Shown here: one piece after another, positions 1 through 10,664 of the stretch
Numbering within the stretch: position 1 is the first letter of the stretch
How the letters are laid out: each line of letters opens with the position of its first letter
Assembly (NCBI GenBank): GCA_001598975.1
Contig: BBXU01002572.1
Location: 1 to 19,028 of the forward strand
From: Parachlorella kessleri
Lineage: Eukaryota > Chlorophyta > Trebouxiophyceae > Chlorellales > Chlorellaceae
Reading direction: 5' to 3'
DNA length: 19,028 nt
Notes under the pieces: generated by a model
Told to the model about the DNA's origin: nothing
The model's input: the letters and a program-made list of their open reading frames with translations, nothing else
The model's database searches: none
Position numbers and translations under genes: made by a program

Positions 1-461
1 GAATCAGTCAGATTAAACAACATGTGAATCCAATGCAAGCCCCTTCTCTTCACCTGCTTTCCCCCGGGCAGCCCACCTCCTATGTCATTACTCCTAGGGG
101 GCTAGCCCAGGGATGGAGCTCCCTACAGGGGCAGGTGTTGTGCTGGACGAGTTGTAGTCACTAAGGGGCTAGTAGCTCGTTGAGAGCAGACCCTGCTGAC
201 GGTCTTGATAGTGCACAAGTACTACTGATAGTCTCGGCATTCTGATCATTCTATGCCACCGTCATCGCTTGCTTCTCAGCTTTTGGTGACTGGGCACCCA
301 CAGGGAAACCCCAGCCGCCTGGGCCGGGTCCAGGGTGGATCTGCAGTACGATCTAGGGGGGGCAGTACTGAGGTAGCTAGTTGCAACATTTGTTGCAGGA
401 AAGTGATGGACACTGTCGTCGCGATGTTACTATTCCTGTAGACCCAAAGCTTTAGGTCGCC
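1..461. other. Intergenic / upstream region of RPN2
   Basis: I see no recognisable protein, RNA gene or repeat here. A 62-codon open frame at 253-441 on the plus strand shows no family resemblance and is likely chance. The stretch presumably holds the promoter and 5' leader of the RPN2 gene that starts at 462; I could not identify a convincing TATA box. An exon of a gene lying further left cannot be excluded. Confidence 0.5.
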
Positions 462-2116
462 ATGAGCAGGTGGTCGTGCCTTGTGATCATCAAAACATTT
501 TTCGTGTGCCTGCTGGTTAGTCAGGCAGCTGCCCAGCTGACGATCACCCCAAAGGAGACCACCCTGCGGATTGAGGAGAGCGATGGCAGGGTGGCTAGGG
601 AAGAGGCGCTCACTCCGCCTGCAGCAGCGAGGGGCAGCCTAAGGCTTGATCACACCGAGACTCTCAAGGTGGGGGCAAAACCAGGAGGGCTGCTGTATCT
701 TGCTTCCCTGCACTTGGCTTGGCCAGCCTTGCCTGCGCAACTGCCTCGACAGAGCTCCTGCACGACGTTCTGCAGGTGGCCTTCACAGTTGTAACTGAGT
801 CTGGAGAGGCCTTCCGGCCGCAGCAAGCAGTTGTTCGCCTGACCAGCGGCGAGACGGGGGCAGCGGCTTACTTTGCAGCCAAGAGGAACAAGGATGGTAG
901 CCTGTCCACGTCTATAACTTCAGCTGCCGTGGAAAAGCAGCTTGGCTCCCAGGTGGGGCTGCTCGCGTTTATGATAGCATCAAGGGCTGGCAAACCAGTG
1001 AAAGGCTAGCAGTGCTTCCGCATTATGTCAGTGGTATGTGCAGTATCCAGCTTGACTTTTCGCTTGACACTCCGATATCCACCAGTCCACTTAGCATTCC
1101 CCACTTGGCCATTGCAGGGTGGCCTGTATGAGGCAGTACTGCTGCTGGGCGATACACGCACGGCGGCGCCGCTGGAGTGGCGCCTGGCGCAGCTGACCGT
1201 GCTGCATTCACCACTTGACGATGGCTCACAGCCGGCGGGGCCGCCACCGCGTGCGATGGAGCTGCTAGCGCGCCCGCAGCCAGAGATTACCCACCTGCAC
1301 CGGCCGCCGACACGGCGGGTGCCGGCGCCGGTAGCACTGGCGGCGTCCGCAGCGTGCGTAGCGCCGCTGGGCCTGCTGCTGTTCTTGCTGGGGCGGCTGG
1401 GGGCCAACCTCAAGGTGCGGGTGGCACTCCTAGACTGTGCAGGCAGTGGCTTGATGCTGGACTGGGGAACTCACAGAAGGAGTTATTAGCCTCCAATGGG
1501 AAGTGAGCCGCCAGGCTAGCCTGCTTTAGTCAACAGCAATCCATGTCTTTCGATAAGGCAAGACTGCGCCTGGGTAGGCTTGCTGCTTGTCAAGGTCGGA
1601 AGCTCTCATGGAGCTGGAGGCTCGTGGTGCCCATATGGTCCTTTCTGAGGTGCCCCCTGCAGGGCTTCCCAAGCGGGCCCGCAGGTTTGTGGTCGCTGCT
1701 GTTCCAAGGAGGGCTGGCTGCCATTCTGGGCCTGTATGTGCTGTTCTGGCTCAGACTCAACCTTTTGCAGGTGGGTGGTTTGAGCTGGTTGGGGATTCAT
1801 GTGTTGAAGCAGGGATTGCAATGCTGAAGCAGGAAACCCGCTGCCAACTTTGGGACATTTGAGCGACACTTGCATGCATGCATTAAAAGCTGTTGATGCT
1901 CCTGGCATGGATGCGACCGCCCAACCTCCGCTCTTCGGTACTCTGGCGCTACCTACGGCGGAACCCAGGCCAATTGCGGAACTCCACCAATGGATGCTGG
2001 TTCTGTACTGATTGGCGCAGACGTTACCGGTGCTGGCGGTGCTGGGGGTCTTCACAGCTGGCGCTGGCAACCGGGCTCTCTCAAGCCTTGCGCAGTCACG
2101 CAAGAAGCAGTCATGA
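462..2116 (+). CDS. RPN2: Ribophorin II / Swp1 subunit of oligosaccharyltransferase (short form), 5 exons
   Basis: Exons 462-668, 776-952, 1118-1414, 1663-1770 and 2021-2116; all introns are phase 0 and GT-AG, giving 294 aa ending in TGA. The protein is an accessory subunit of the ER oligosaccharyltransferase, which transfers the lipid-linked glycan to Asn during N-glycosylation. Seen: an N-terminal signal peptide ending near AAAQ (residue 25), a lumenal beta-rich domain (about 70-190, with FRPQQAVVRLTSGETG), and three membrane helices at about 199-220, 237-257 and 264-282. The C-terminal helices carry the family pattern (LGRLGANLKGFPS, GLYVLFWLRLNLLQTL, VLGVF, then N-R-A-L-S-L-A), which matches plant HAP6 and animal RPN2. 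At 294 aa it is close to yeast Swp1 (286) and less than half of animal or land-plant RPN2 (over 600). The start ATG sits in GCCATGAG and is followed at once by the signal peptide. A further intron inside exon 1 (a GT after codon 43) cannot be ruled out. Confidence 0.9.
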
Positions 2117-2808
2117 GCTCAGCCACTTGCCAATGGCTTGAGCGGCAAGGGCGGCTGTTGTGACCTGGGCCAAGCTGCAATGGTGTGCCTGTGCCGTAGT
2201 GGCGCACGTTCTCTGGGTGTTGCTGTTGTTGAAAGCCAGGCATGGAGTTGCTCGCTGTATAAGGTGTTCTCATTACCTTATGCTTAATCACTAGATTGCG
2301 CGCAGCAGTTGCTGTTGAGCCTCATGGCATCCATTGGAAGGTTGCCCATCTGCTGGAAAGGTGATCTAAGGTAGATGAGCGCTCGTGAGATCGAGAAGGC
2401 CACGCTTACCTGGCTGAGGACATGCGCTTCGGTTGGCTGTCCATAACAATAACAACAACACCCAGAGCATAAGTAAAACCAGCCCTGGACCTGTCTGTCA
2501 GTAGAGTTTCCCCCTGACTCCCTATTTCACCCCATCTCCGCACTGCCTGCCATCATTCAGACACAAAACAAAGAGAGGGGAGAGAATCACTGGATCAGCA
2601 CTCAGGCAAGACTCAGGCACATTCTGCATCCCGTCCTGTACGTCCAGCTCAACTCTCACACCCTGTTCGCACTACCTGCCACCCATGCTAACACTACTGA
2701 TGCGAGTGGGCACAGGGCACAGACATGCACCTTCCAACGCCGGCGGCAAGCCAGCGCCGGCGGCGAGCCAGTCACAAGCTCTTTCCACAGGCCCTCTGGC
2801 ACCTAACC
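2117..2808. other. Convergent 3' flank between RPN2 and DAT1
   Basis: No gene is seen. The region should contain the 3' untranslated ends of RPN2 (plus) and DAT1 (minus). It includes a short A/C-rich run (AATAACAACAACACCC near 2445-2461). No TGTAA, the usual green-algal polyadenylation signal, was found on either strand between the two stop codons. Confidence 0.5.
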
Positions 2809-5800
2809 TTACATCCCCATGCCAGTAAGCCAGCCATAGGGCACCTCCACGTGCTGGTCAGAGCCTTCCCGCGGTACCATGTCGCCTGTCATCATCGCGC
2901 GGATACAAAGGGTGGTGATGCCGGGAGTGCCGTCACCAATGATGGTGTCGTCCCACTGCAAAACCAGAAAAGGCATGCTGGTGCTCAGCAGCAGGGGTAG
3001 GCAGGGAGGAGGTAGACAGAAACTTCACTGAACGGTTATGGTGCGAGGCATACTTTGGCATCCAGCCCTGTCGGTAGATCAACAACTACCGCTACTCGGT
3101 TCGCACGCCTTACCGCTTGCCTTAACCAGGGCAGAAGGAATGGAATGAGAGGAGGGAATATGGCAGGCTTGTACATCCACTCCCAAGCACGCTAGGCCTG
3201 CCCATCTACGGGCTGCATGTGTGAACACAGCAGCCGCAAAACTTTGTGCCGGCCCTCGCCTGGTGCAGCCAACACCTGGACACGTCCCATACAGGACACA
3301 CCCTTTTGGCTATGTCTCTGCTTACATTGCCACTTTCTCATGACACTGCCAACACCCGTCTGCTGCCGCATGCCCTTCTTTTGCTGCCGCAGGAACTGTC
3401 CTTGCCTTGCTGTCATTTGCCCTCCCTTCCATGACCACAACAACACGCTCCCTCTGTTGCCACCCCGTCCCACCTGCACCACCGGCATGACCGGCAGGCT
3501 GCTGCCAGCTAGGAAGACCTCGGCGGCGCTCCTCTTGGCCTCGTCCACGCTGATGTGCCGCTGCTCCACCCGAGCAATGCCCTCCAGCCCCTCCGCTATT
3601 GCCTGCCAGGGAAAGCAAACACTTGGAGGACCCCATGTGGCACCTAGGGGCTCAGTGTATCAAAACTGATCCAACGTGGCTCTAAGTAGATGCCATGGGC
3701 CGCTAGAAACTGCTGCAATGCATACGCATCATGGCAAGCAACAAAAGTGCCCGGTGGGGGCTGGACCGGCTGCTAATAGCTGACGATGTTGTCCTGTGGC
3801 TGTCCTCCTTGCAATCGGAACAACTATTATACAACTGCTTGAGCGTGGACTGTCCCCTAGGGCCCTGCATGGCCCACGGCTCACTGCTGGCAGCAGCTCC
3901 ATGACTCGCTGGATGGTGATGCCATTTAGCGAGTTGTCAAACGGAGGGACCTGCACAGCGGCACGCAGCAGTAAGGCCACCGTTGCTGGCTAGCCACCCA
4001 ACGTGTCAGGCAAGCCTGTTGGGCACAGTGAACTGCTTTCTAGGCACGGTGTCCAGGCATAGCCACCAGTGTCAGCACCTTAGTCATGCAGGAGGGAGGG
4101 AGGGATGCACACCCCGCAGGAAGTCTCTGGGACACATGCACCGCTTTAGAGAGGTGCTCTAGCACTGGCAGCTGTTGCACACCTGCAAATGACGAGCAAT
4201 CTCGCAGGTGGGTGCTACGCGACACTTACCACCAGCGTGCCGTCCTTGAGCAGGACGGCGATGTTCATGTTAGGACCCTCCGACACGTACCCATCCCCAT
4301 CCACAAATATGCCCTGCAGGCACAAGCAAGTCATCCTTCCACTGAAGCGAGAAGGCGATCACTCCCAAGGATCCTCCGCCGGCCGGCAGACAAGTGTGCC
4401 CCTGCTGTTAGCCTGCCAGCTCACGCGACCGTAGCCTAAAGCACCCTACCAACTCCCAACCAAGCGGCCAACCCCAGCGGTTGCCTGTGCCTGCCTGCAT
4501 GCGCATAACTCCCTCCCACCAGCCTGCCACCCAGCCGCCCTCCCTGCTCACAAGAGTAGCTCAAGACCCGCCAGTGGCACGGCAACCCCCCTATGACTAC
4601 ATGCAGGGCATAATCTGTTCCCCCCCGCCCCGGTGGCCCCTCAACACACCAGCGAGCACCCAGCCAACAGCTTTTTCGGCTTTTTCACTACCCAGACGGG
4701 GCCCGACCTGGTCAAAGCCCTCCGCTTGCGCGTCCATCAGGTTGAGTGCATTGGGCAGGTAGTTATTGGACTTGACCTTGGTGAAGTAGGAGGACTTGAT
4801 GGGCACTGGAGAGGTTTTCACCTTCCAGCCCTTCAGGTATGCTGCGTGCAGACCCACACCGAGGGCGTTGGGATAGTTACTAGCTAATGCAGGGTGAAGG
4901 TAGCAGCACCCCGACCAGCCCGAGGTGCTGCAATGAGGAGGAGACAGGCCAGCACACCACATCGCTGGCATGGGGCATCCGGCTTGTGTGAGTCCCAGGG
5001 AGCACGAGATCCCCTCTAGGCTGAAGACCTGTGCCAACCAACCAGGGGGCAGCCAGGCACCCCGGCCCAGAAGGTGCCACACTGAGATGCGCACCAGCAC
5101 AGGCAACAGTGGGTGCCAGCGCTGCCACCACCCGACCCCTCGCTCACCTCCCTCCTCCCCATCAGACTTGTCATGGGTGTAGACCATGACATACAAGGAG
5201 GGCCTGAGGCACTCATTGCCCGACAGCCCAAAGCCGCCTCGCCCGGCCGACAACATGTACCGCACAAAGCCTGCGTCAGGTAGGGTGAGGCGGCCACTGT
5301 GGCAATGGGGGAGAATCGAGCAGGCCAACACGAGTGCCTTGGGCGCCCTCGCGCTTGCATATCCATATATCCACACCCGCCGTGAAGCCGAGTCAGCAAG
5401 GCCAAAACTCCCTATGCACGTCAAGACCGAGCCTTGGCGTCAATATGTCCACAGGCGTGATAGCTCCTAAGGCCCAACAATCTGCTGTACACTGTGTTTG
5501 ACAGGCAAACATGTGACCTCCCCACCGTTGACTTTGCACGAGGCGGCCGTCGTCTCCAGGATGGTGCGCCGCATCTGCTCAACGCTCATGGGCAGCGGGA
5601 TGTTGGCTTTGCGCGCAGAGTTGAGGAACCTGTGGTTGCAGCCCAGCAATAGGGGCCTCAGGAACGGCGCAGATGTCAAGCAACCGGTTCCAGGCCAGTG
5701 GGCCTCATCAGGCGTCCTCATGCATGCTGGCTTTGCGGCCATGGGCACGGTGCGCGGCTCATGCAGCTGCAGGCCACACTCCCAGGCTTCCCCCAAAACC

Positions 5801-6785
5801 CCTCTCACCCTTAACGCCCCGGCACCCAGCCAGCCCAAGCCCAGCATCCCCAGCATTGCCAGGGCGCTGCCACGCTGCATCCCATGCGGGGAGCCCCAGG
5901 CGCACGTTGCAGAACACATGACACATGAGAAACCACAGGCTCAGTGGAAGGTGCCTGCTGGTGCACTGCAACACACACCGGCAGGTAGCCATCCTCCCAA
6001 CCCCAGCATCCATCCATGTGAGCCTCACCTCTCCAAGTGCTGGTCCAGCTGGTACAAGTACGATTCCTTGAGTATGGCGGTGTCGAACACAGCATGGCCG
6101 CGGTGAACCATGTGGTCGTCAAATTGCACCACCATGAGCGCCGGGTCGGTCACGATGCCGCCCAGCTCGGAGGAGTAGAATGCGGCAAAGCTGTCACGCT
6201 GGACCGCATGCTGGCTGGCGTACAGCGCATCGATGGCCTGAAAAGTACAAGTTAGCAACAGGTATGAGGGGGGCAAAGAGGACGAGGCAACACAGGGTGA
6301 GGCGTGCCCTACATGATTCTTAATCAGTTGTCTCCAAAGCAGGCAGGCGCTGGGACTGCGGCAGCTGCCTCACCACACCCACAGGTGAGGTGCACCCTTG
6401 GCGGCAGCACACCATTTCTTAGCCCTCCAAAACCGAGTTTGTGAAGCAGCCAAAGTTGCAGCGAGTGTCGGAGGCACTGGCCATTGGAACCGCCAACGGC
6501 TCCTCAACACATAACCCCGGCACTTCCCACAACAAAAGCAACACATTGAGAGGTTCTCACCTCTTTCGAGGATAGCCTACGGGTAGCCACGGTCTTGGGC
6601 TTGCTCTGCCGCAACAGCTGGGCTGCCTCCTCAGACACTACATCACTCTCTGCGGCGGCTGCGGCCAGCTGCGTGGTGTGGGTGCGCCTCCGGCCGGAGG
6701 TGGCCTCAGGCCGCCATGCAAAAGCTGCGCGGCACCTGGAAGGGGCTGCTGCGTAGCAACGCACGGCGCTGAGCCTGAATCCCAT
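2809..6785 (-). CDS. DAT1: Plastid-type class IV aminotransferase, D-amino-acid transaminase / aminodeoxychorismate lyase-like, 9 exons
   Basis: Exons on the minus strand, 5' to 3': 6785-6561, 6237-6029, 5629-5526, 5270-5148, 4841-4708, 4313-4230, 3950-3885, 3602-3474, 2955-2809; phases agree and give 406 aa. This is a PLP fold-type IV enzyme like Arabidopsis DAT1, which transaminates D-amino acids; close relatives cleave aminodeoxychorismate to p-aminobenzoate. Seen: an Arg/Ala/Ser-rich N-terminus (1-45) fitting a plastid transit peptide; FGG-like ELGGIVTDPALMVV and FDDHMVHRGHAVFDTA (about 100-130); the likely Schiff-base Lys244 in KVKSNNYLPNAL; the family signature VDGDGYVSEGPNMN with Glu277; PPFDNSLNGITIQRVMEL; and AAEVFLAGSSLPVMPVVQWDD near the end, closing on EVPY plus eight residues. 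Length is close to Arabidopsis DAT1 (about 373) plus a longer leader. A GTG lies directly 5' of the ATG; the ATG at 6785 is the start. Substrate preference between D-amino acids and ADC cannot be read from sequence here. Confidence 0.92.
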
Positions 6786-7655
6786 CACTGGAGTAGCCTG
6801 CTACGCAGTACGCCTTTGATGGAGGTTGGGACTGTGTAGGGCACTTGTTTTTCTTGCCGTTTTGGTCAGTTCTAGTACTGAGCAAGCGAGCCAAGCATGA
6901 CATGCACGAGCAGTCTGACGCAAGGTTTTTAGGAACCACTAGCTGTCTAACAGAAGTTGATCGAGCTCAGCTGTATTACCAGGGATTGTGCATGTTCGCT
7001 CACATGATTAGGAGAAATGTAGTAAGCGCTGACACGTGTGTAGGGGGGGGGCAACCCGTATAGTGGAATTCAGGATGGAAAATGCATGTGACAGGAAGGC
7101 ATCAGACAGCAGTGTGGCGGCCAGCTGCGTCAGTAAGCAGGCAGAATCGGGAAGGGGTGTAGTAGAGTTTGTGACACGCGTCACGAAGCCCCCAGAGAGA
7201 ATTTGTCCAGGGCTTGGCAGCTACATGCAGCACTTGAGTTTGCCGAGCTGGAGTGTCAAGTTGGCCACAGCCATCAGCTTGGAATGACAATAGTCATTTC
7301 AAGACGTTTGGCTAGCAGAAAAGATTTCCACCTTTGAATCAGTGAGAACCAATGGAGCCCTTCCAAACTCTTACTACCTTCACAAACCATCCATGATGGG
7401 TGCAGGAACCTCTAGAAGTGGGCAACCCACTGCCGCGATAGCAGCTTGCCACAGCAGCCGCCTGACTGTCGTAGCTATCCAAATATAGTTCCCTGATCTT
7501 AGATACTACCCAGCACTACTGCTTCCTTGCAGGGGAAAAAAGGTCAAACCGCAATGAAATGTTCAGTACAGCAACGTTACCAACGGCTGCTGGCACCTGC
7601 ACACTGCTCTGTAACTTTGGCTACCTGCCTGTAAAAAACAGAACGCCAGATGCCA
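6786..7655. other. Intergenic: DAT1 upstream region and chlorophyllase 3' flank
   Basis: No coding exon is recognised on either strand. Short open frames (for example 6845-7063 and 7036-7287, plus strand) lack family resemblance and coding-like codon use. The region should hold the DAT1 promoter (right of 6785) and the chlorophyllase 3' untranslated region (left of 7656). There is a run of eight or more G near 7042. Confidence 0.5.
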
Positions 7656-10600
7656 TCAAGGCAGTGAGAAGTTCTTCAGCCGTGTGCTGATTCGTAGCTG
7701 CTGCTCCTTCCCTGGCCCTCCCAGGAGCCCCCCTCGCCGCAGCACCTCCTTGGCATGCTCCTCCGTTGCAAATAACCGCCGCACTGCATCAAACCCCGCC
7801 ACGCCCGCCACAATGCGGCCATGGCTGTCGATGCCCATCTTCAGGGGCGGAGGGCGCTGCTCTTCCTGCTGCTGCTGCTGCGGCGGCGACGGCGGCGGCT
7901 GCACCTTGCTGCTGGAGGCGTTTGGGCCTTGTGTATCTGCTGCCCCTGCTTGCACAGCTGTGCCTGACATAGGGCTTGTTGCCAGCAAGGTTCCACTGCT
8001 CCTGGCGCTACTTGAGCTGCTGTCGCTGTGGCCCGGCCCTCGGACCATGGTCTCGGCCCAAGCGACCATCATGGCCTGCAGGGCACCGGGGAAGAAGGCA
8101 TGACCTTGGGTACGGTACATCTGGGGCAGGTTGGGTGATAACAAAGCCAATGCACTTGGTAACCCATGCTGCTAGAAGCGGCATCACTACCGGCCGTGCT
8201 CGGTGAACTCAAAAATCCCCCACGACCCGCTCCAGCAGGGAGTGCTGCGTAACTGTCGCTCCTGCCCACACCACACCTACCGCATGCTGGGCTAGCTCAG
8301 CTCGCCACCTCACCGCCCACCCACGCACCTTGGAGATGGCCTGCACCACCCGGTCAGGGGTGGGCCCGTAGGCACAGATGGCGTCCATCACCCCTCCCCT
8401 GCCATCCAGGAACTGAAAGTGCCCCACGTCATGCAAGACCACCTCCCAGGCGGGCGCCGACGCTGCCTCGTAGTAGAGGGAGTGGTTGGAGTTGGCGGGC
8501 ACGCAGTCACCCCCTAGGCCGCTGCCGACCACCGCTATGGGCAGCGAGCGAGGGGACGGGGCACTGGCAAGGCCTGACAACTGCGCGACTGCGGAGGGGT
8601 AGTCGGGGCCTGCGGGAGGTAGCAGGCAGGCAGGATGGGCGCTAGCAACCATGACAGCCTGGAGGCAGGGGTGGGATGAATTGGGTTGCGGAAGAAACTC
8701 CTTGGGAGGACTCCCTTGCGGAGGATGAATAGCACACTGCCTTTGCTGGGATATAGCTTAGAGACTTGCATGCTGGGTACTTATTATTGTGGCCTTGGGC
8801 ACACAGGCCAGGTCTTGCCACCCTGCCGACCTTAGCCTGGCTACCCTTAGAAAGAAGCCTGACGTACTCGGAGCAACCCATCTGCTGCCACCATTCTCAG
8901 AGCTACCAAGGCGCCACAGCTTTTGCGGGGTTAGACAGCGCCCATGCTGGCAGGATGCAGGCCGACGCCACGACACCCATGCCAACTGGAAGGGGGTGCC
9001 GACTCACTGAGTGGGGCATAGATGGTGGTATCAACGGGGTCTATGAGGAACATTGCCTTGACGCGGGCATCCTGTACTGCCTCCAGCGTGCTCAGCTTGG
9101 CACCCCTGTGGTGCACAACACACACCAGGGTGTTGTTGTAGGGACGATGTCCATGCTGACTACCCATGCTTGGTTGATGAATGGTGGAATTTCTAGCCAG
9201 CCTACAAGCACTGCCAGCTCAAAACAGATGGTCTCTCCAGGCACACACATTGACAGCCACAACTCCAGATTTGATGCTCAGGCAGCTCACATGCCAGCCA
9301 ACAGGGAAGATACACGCCCAGGTTGTCCTGGAGCGCCCCGTCTACGCGCACCTTGAATGCCCACATAGGTAGACCTTGCTAGTATCAGCAAGCTGGCGCA
9401 GCAGTGGGTCAGACCCACACCAGTCTACCACCTGCACGGTGCAGCACTATTCGCTTGCATTCCTTCCTGCCCTACGCTCACTACCAGTGTGAGGAGCCAG
9501 TGTGTTGCCAGCCAGTTACGTCTGACTGGGTTGCTGCTGCTTGACACAGCCCTGCCCAGGCAGAGGAACAGCCATGCGAGCATGCTGAGGTCATTATACA
9601 CTCATAACAGCGCAACACGCAGTCTGCTAGGCATATGGGTCGATTGGATCCATTTGCTGGCCCCGCTTCTGTGCTGCCCAACCCTCAGTGGCCAAGCCTA
9701 GTGCAATACGCTCTCTACAAGCCGTGAAGCTCCACCAACAACAAACACCCAGCCCTGGGCCTCGCAGTTACAAGCCTCCGCACCTCGCGCAGAAGGCTAA
9801 CGCACAGCTTGTCAGACATGGGCTCCAAGGCCCGCTCGTTGCGGTCGTACAGAACTGTAGTGTAGCCCCAAGACGCCAGCCGCTCAGCATAGCTAAGGTA
9901 TTGATCACTGCTCACTAGGAAGCCACTGGTTATCACTGCCAAGGGAAACGGAGCACGCAGGCCTGCAGCATACAACCAAGAACCACTTGTGATCCCTGCC
10001 TAAGGGGATGGAGCATGCAGGCCGGCAGCAAGGCACTTGCTGCAAAGTCTCACAGACAACCCAATGTGCCCTGCTTGGCTGCAGTCAGTGGGATTGACGG
10101 TTGGCAATGAGAACCTCTAGCGAGCCGCTTTATAGCAGGCTTTATAGGGACAACCACTTTGCTACCCCTCCTTCTGACCATCTCATTCTCCTTACCTACA
10201 GACGAGCCGCCCTTTGGATACATAACTCGTATGCGAAGCAGGCACTGGTCCGCTGTGCACTGCGGGAACAAGCTGGTACACAGGTGCTCCAACTCCGGCA
10301 GGCGAATGGGCATGAAGGGCCCAGGCCCAGCATAGTCAGGAACATCGACAGCTATCGCAGCGGCGGAGGCACTGCTGGAGGTGGCAGCTGCCAAGGGAGC
10401 TGTCGCACTTGCTGCACCGGCTGGCCCTGTTGCCGGCAACTGTGCAGGCCCGCTGGGTTCACCGGCTGCTGCGTCTAGTACTTGCGTTCCTAGGAAGCCT
10501 GCCGTGAGCCAAGTGAGGCCCTCACGGCGGCTGCAGGACCCAGTGGCTGACAGCGCTGCTCTACGCTTGGCATAGGAGCTGCAGTGGGTGTGGCAAGGGT

Positions 10601-10664
10601 GCAGCCATGGTCGAACCACCACTGGCTGCCGGGAAGGTAGTGGATACGTCTGAGAAGCACACAT
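7656..10664 (-). CDS. CLH: Chlorophyllase-family alpha/beta hydrolase with C-terminal extension, 6 exons
   Basis: Exons on the minus strand, 5' to 3': 10664-10196, 9962-9784, 9431-9352, 9105-9008, 8609-8329, 8075-7656; phases close to 508 aa. Chlorophyllases hydrolyse the phytyl ester of chlorophyll to chlorophyllide. Seen: a Ser/Arg/Ala-rich N-terminus that fits a plastid transit peptide, then an Ala-rich linker (about 65-108); [16 protein letters not shown] (oxyanion-loop region) at about 160-175; the nucleophile motif [11 protein letters not shown] with Ser242; MFLIDPVD with Asp265/Asp268; [10 protein letters not shown]; and the probable catalytic His339 in DVGHFQFLD. The order and motifs match plant and algal CLH proteins (about 320 aa), though the nucleophile is followed by GA rather than GG. 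The last exon adds about 125 residues after AWAETMV: a Ser-rich and Pro/Gln-rich stretch, then a charged helix-like end. Actual substrate (chlorophyll versus another ester) is inferred from family only. Confidence 0.85.
7864..7903. repeat. CTG/CGG-type triplet microsatellite inside chlorophyllase last exon
   Basis: A run of CTG triplets followed by CGG-like triplets on the plus strand; on the coding (minus) strand it encodes the [14 protein letters not shown] part of the chlorophyllase C-terminal tail. Such triplet runs commonly vary in length between strains. Confidence 0.75.
9917..10030. repeat. Imperfect 60-bp tandem duplication over chlorophyllase intron 1 / exon 2 boundary
   Basis: Bases 9921-9970 and 9981-10030 align without gaps at an offset of exactly 60; by my count 39 of 50 positions match, including GAGCACGCAG versus GAGCATGCAG and GCCTGCAGCA versus GCCGGCAGCA. 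The left copy contains the exon 2 splice acceptor (CTGCAG before 9962, minus strand) and the first codons of exon 2. The right copy lies in intron 1; its acceptor AG is changed to CG and the corresponding frame has an in-frame TAG. Confidence 0.8.

Noticed and set aside
1006..1413. 135-codon minus-strand open frame, Arg/Ser/Ala-rich
   Set aside because: Antisense to RPN2 exon 3; GC-rich coding sequence commonly leaves the opposite strand open.
1606..2103. 165-codon minus-strand open frame
   Set aside because: It is antisense to RPN2 exons 4 and 5, whose plus-strand reading is clearly conserved; a shadow frame.
3192..3669. Overlapping open frames on both strands around 3200-3670
   Set aside because: Only the minus-strand part 3602-3474 belongs to a gene (DAT1 exon 8); the rest is intron and antisense shadow.
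4597..5424. Long 275-codon minus-strand open frame as one uninterrupted gene
   Set aside because: It contains two DAT1 exons (5270-5148 and 4841-4708), but the sequence between them has no family similarity and is bounded by good GT-AG sites, so it is an intron that happens to be open.
5498..6106. 202-codon plus-strand open frame
   Set aside because: It runs antisense over DAT1 exon 3, an intron and part of exon 2, and has no family resemblance.
8766..9356. 196-codon plus-strand open frame
   Set aside because: Antisense to chlorophyllase exons 4 and 3 and their introns; no motif seen.
10600..10625. Possible tRNA T-arm (GGTTCGACC on the minus strand)
   Set aside because: No matching acceptor stem, anticodon arm or D-arm could be placed around it.
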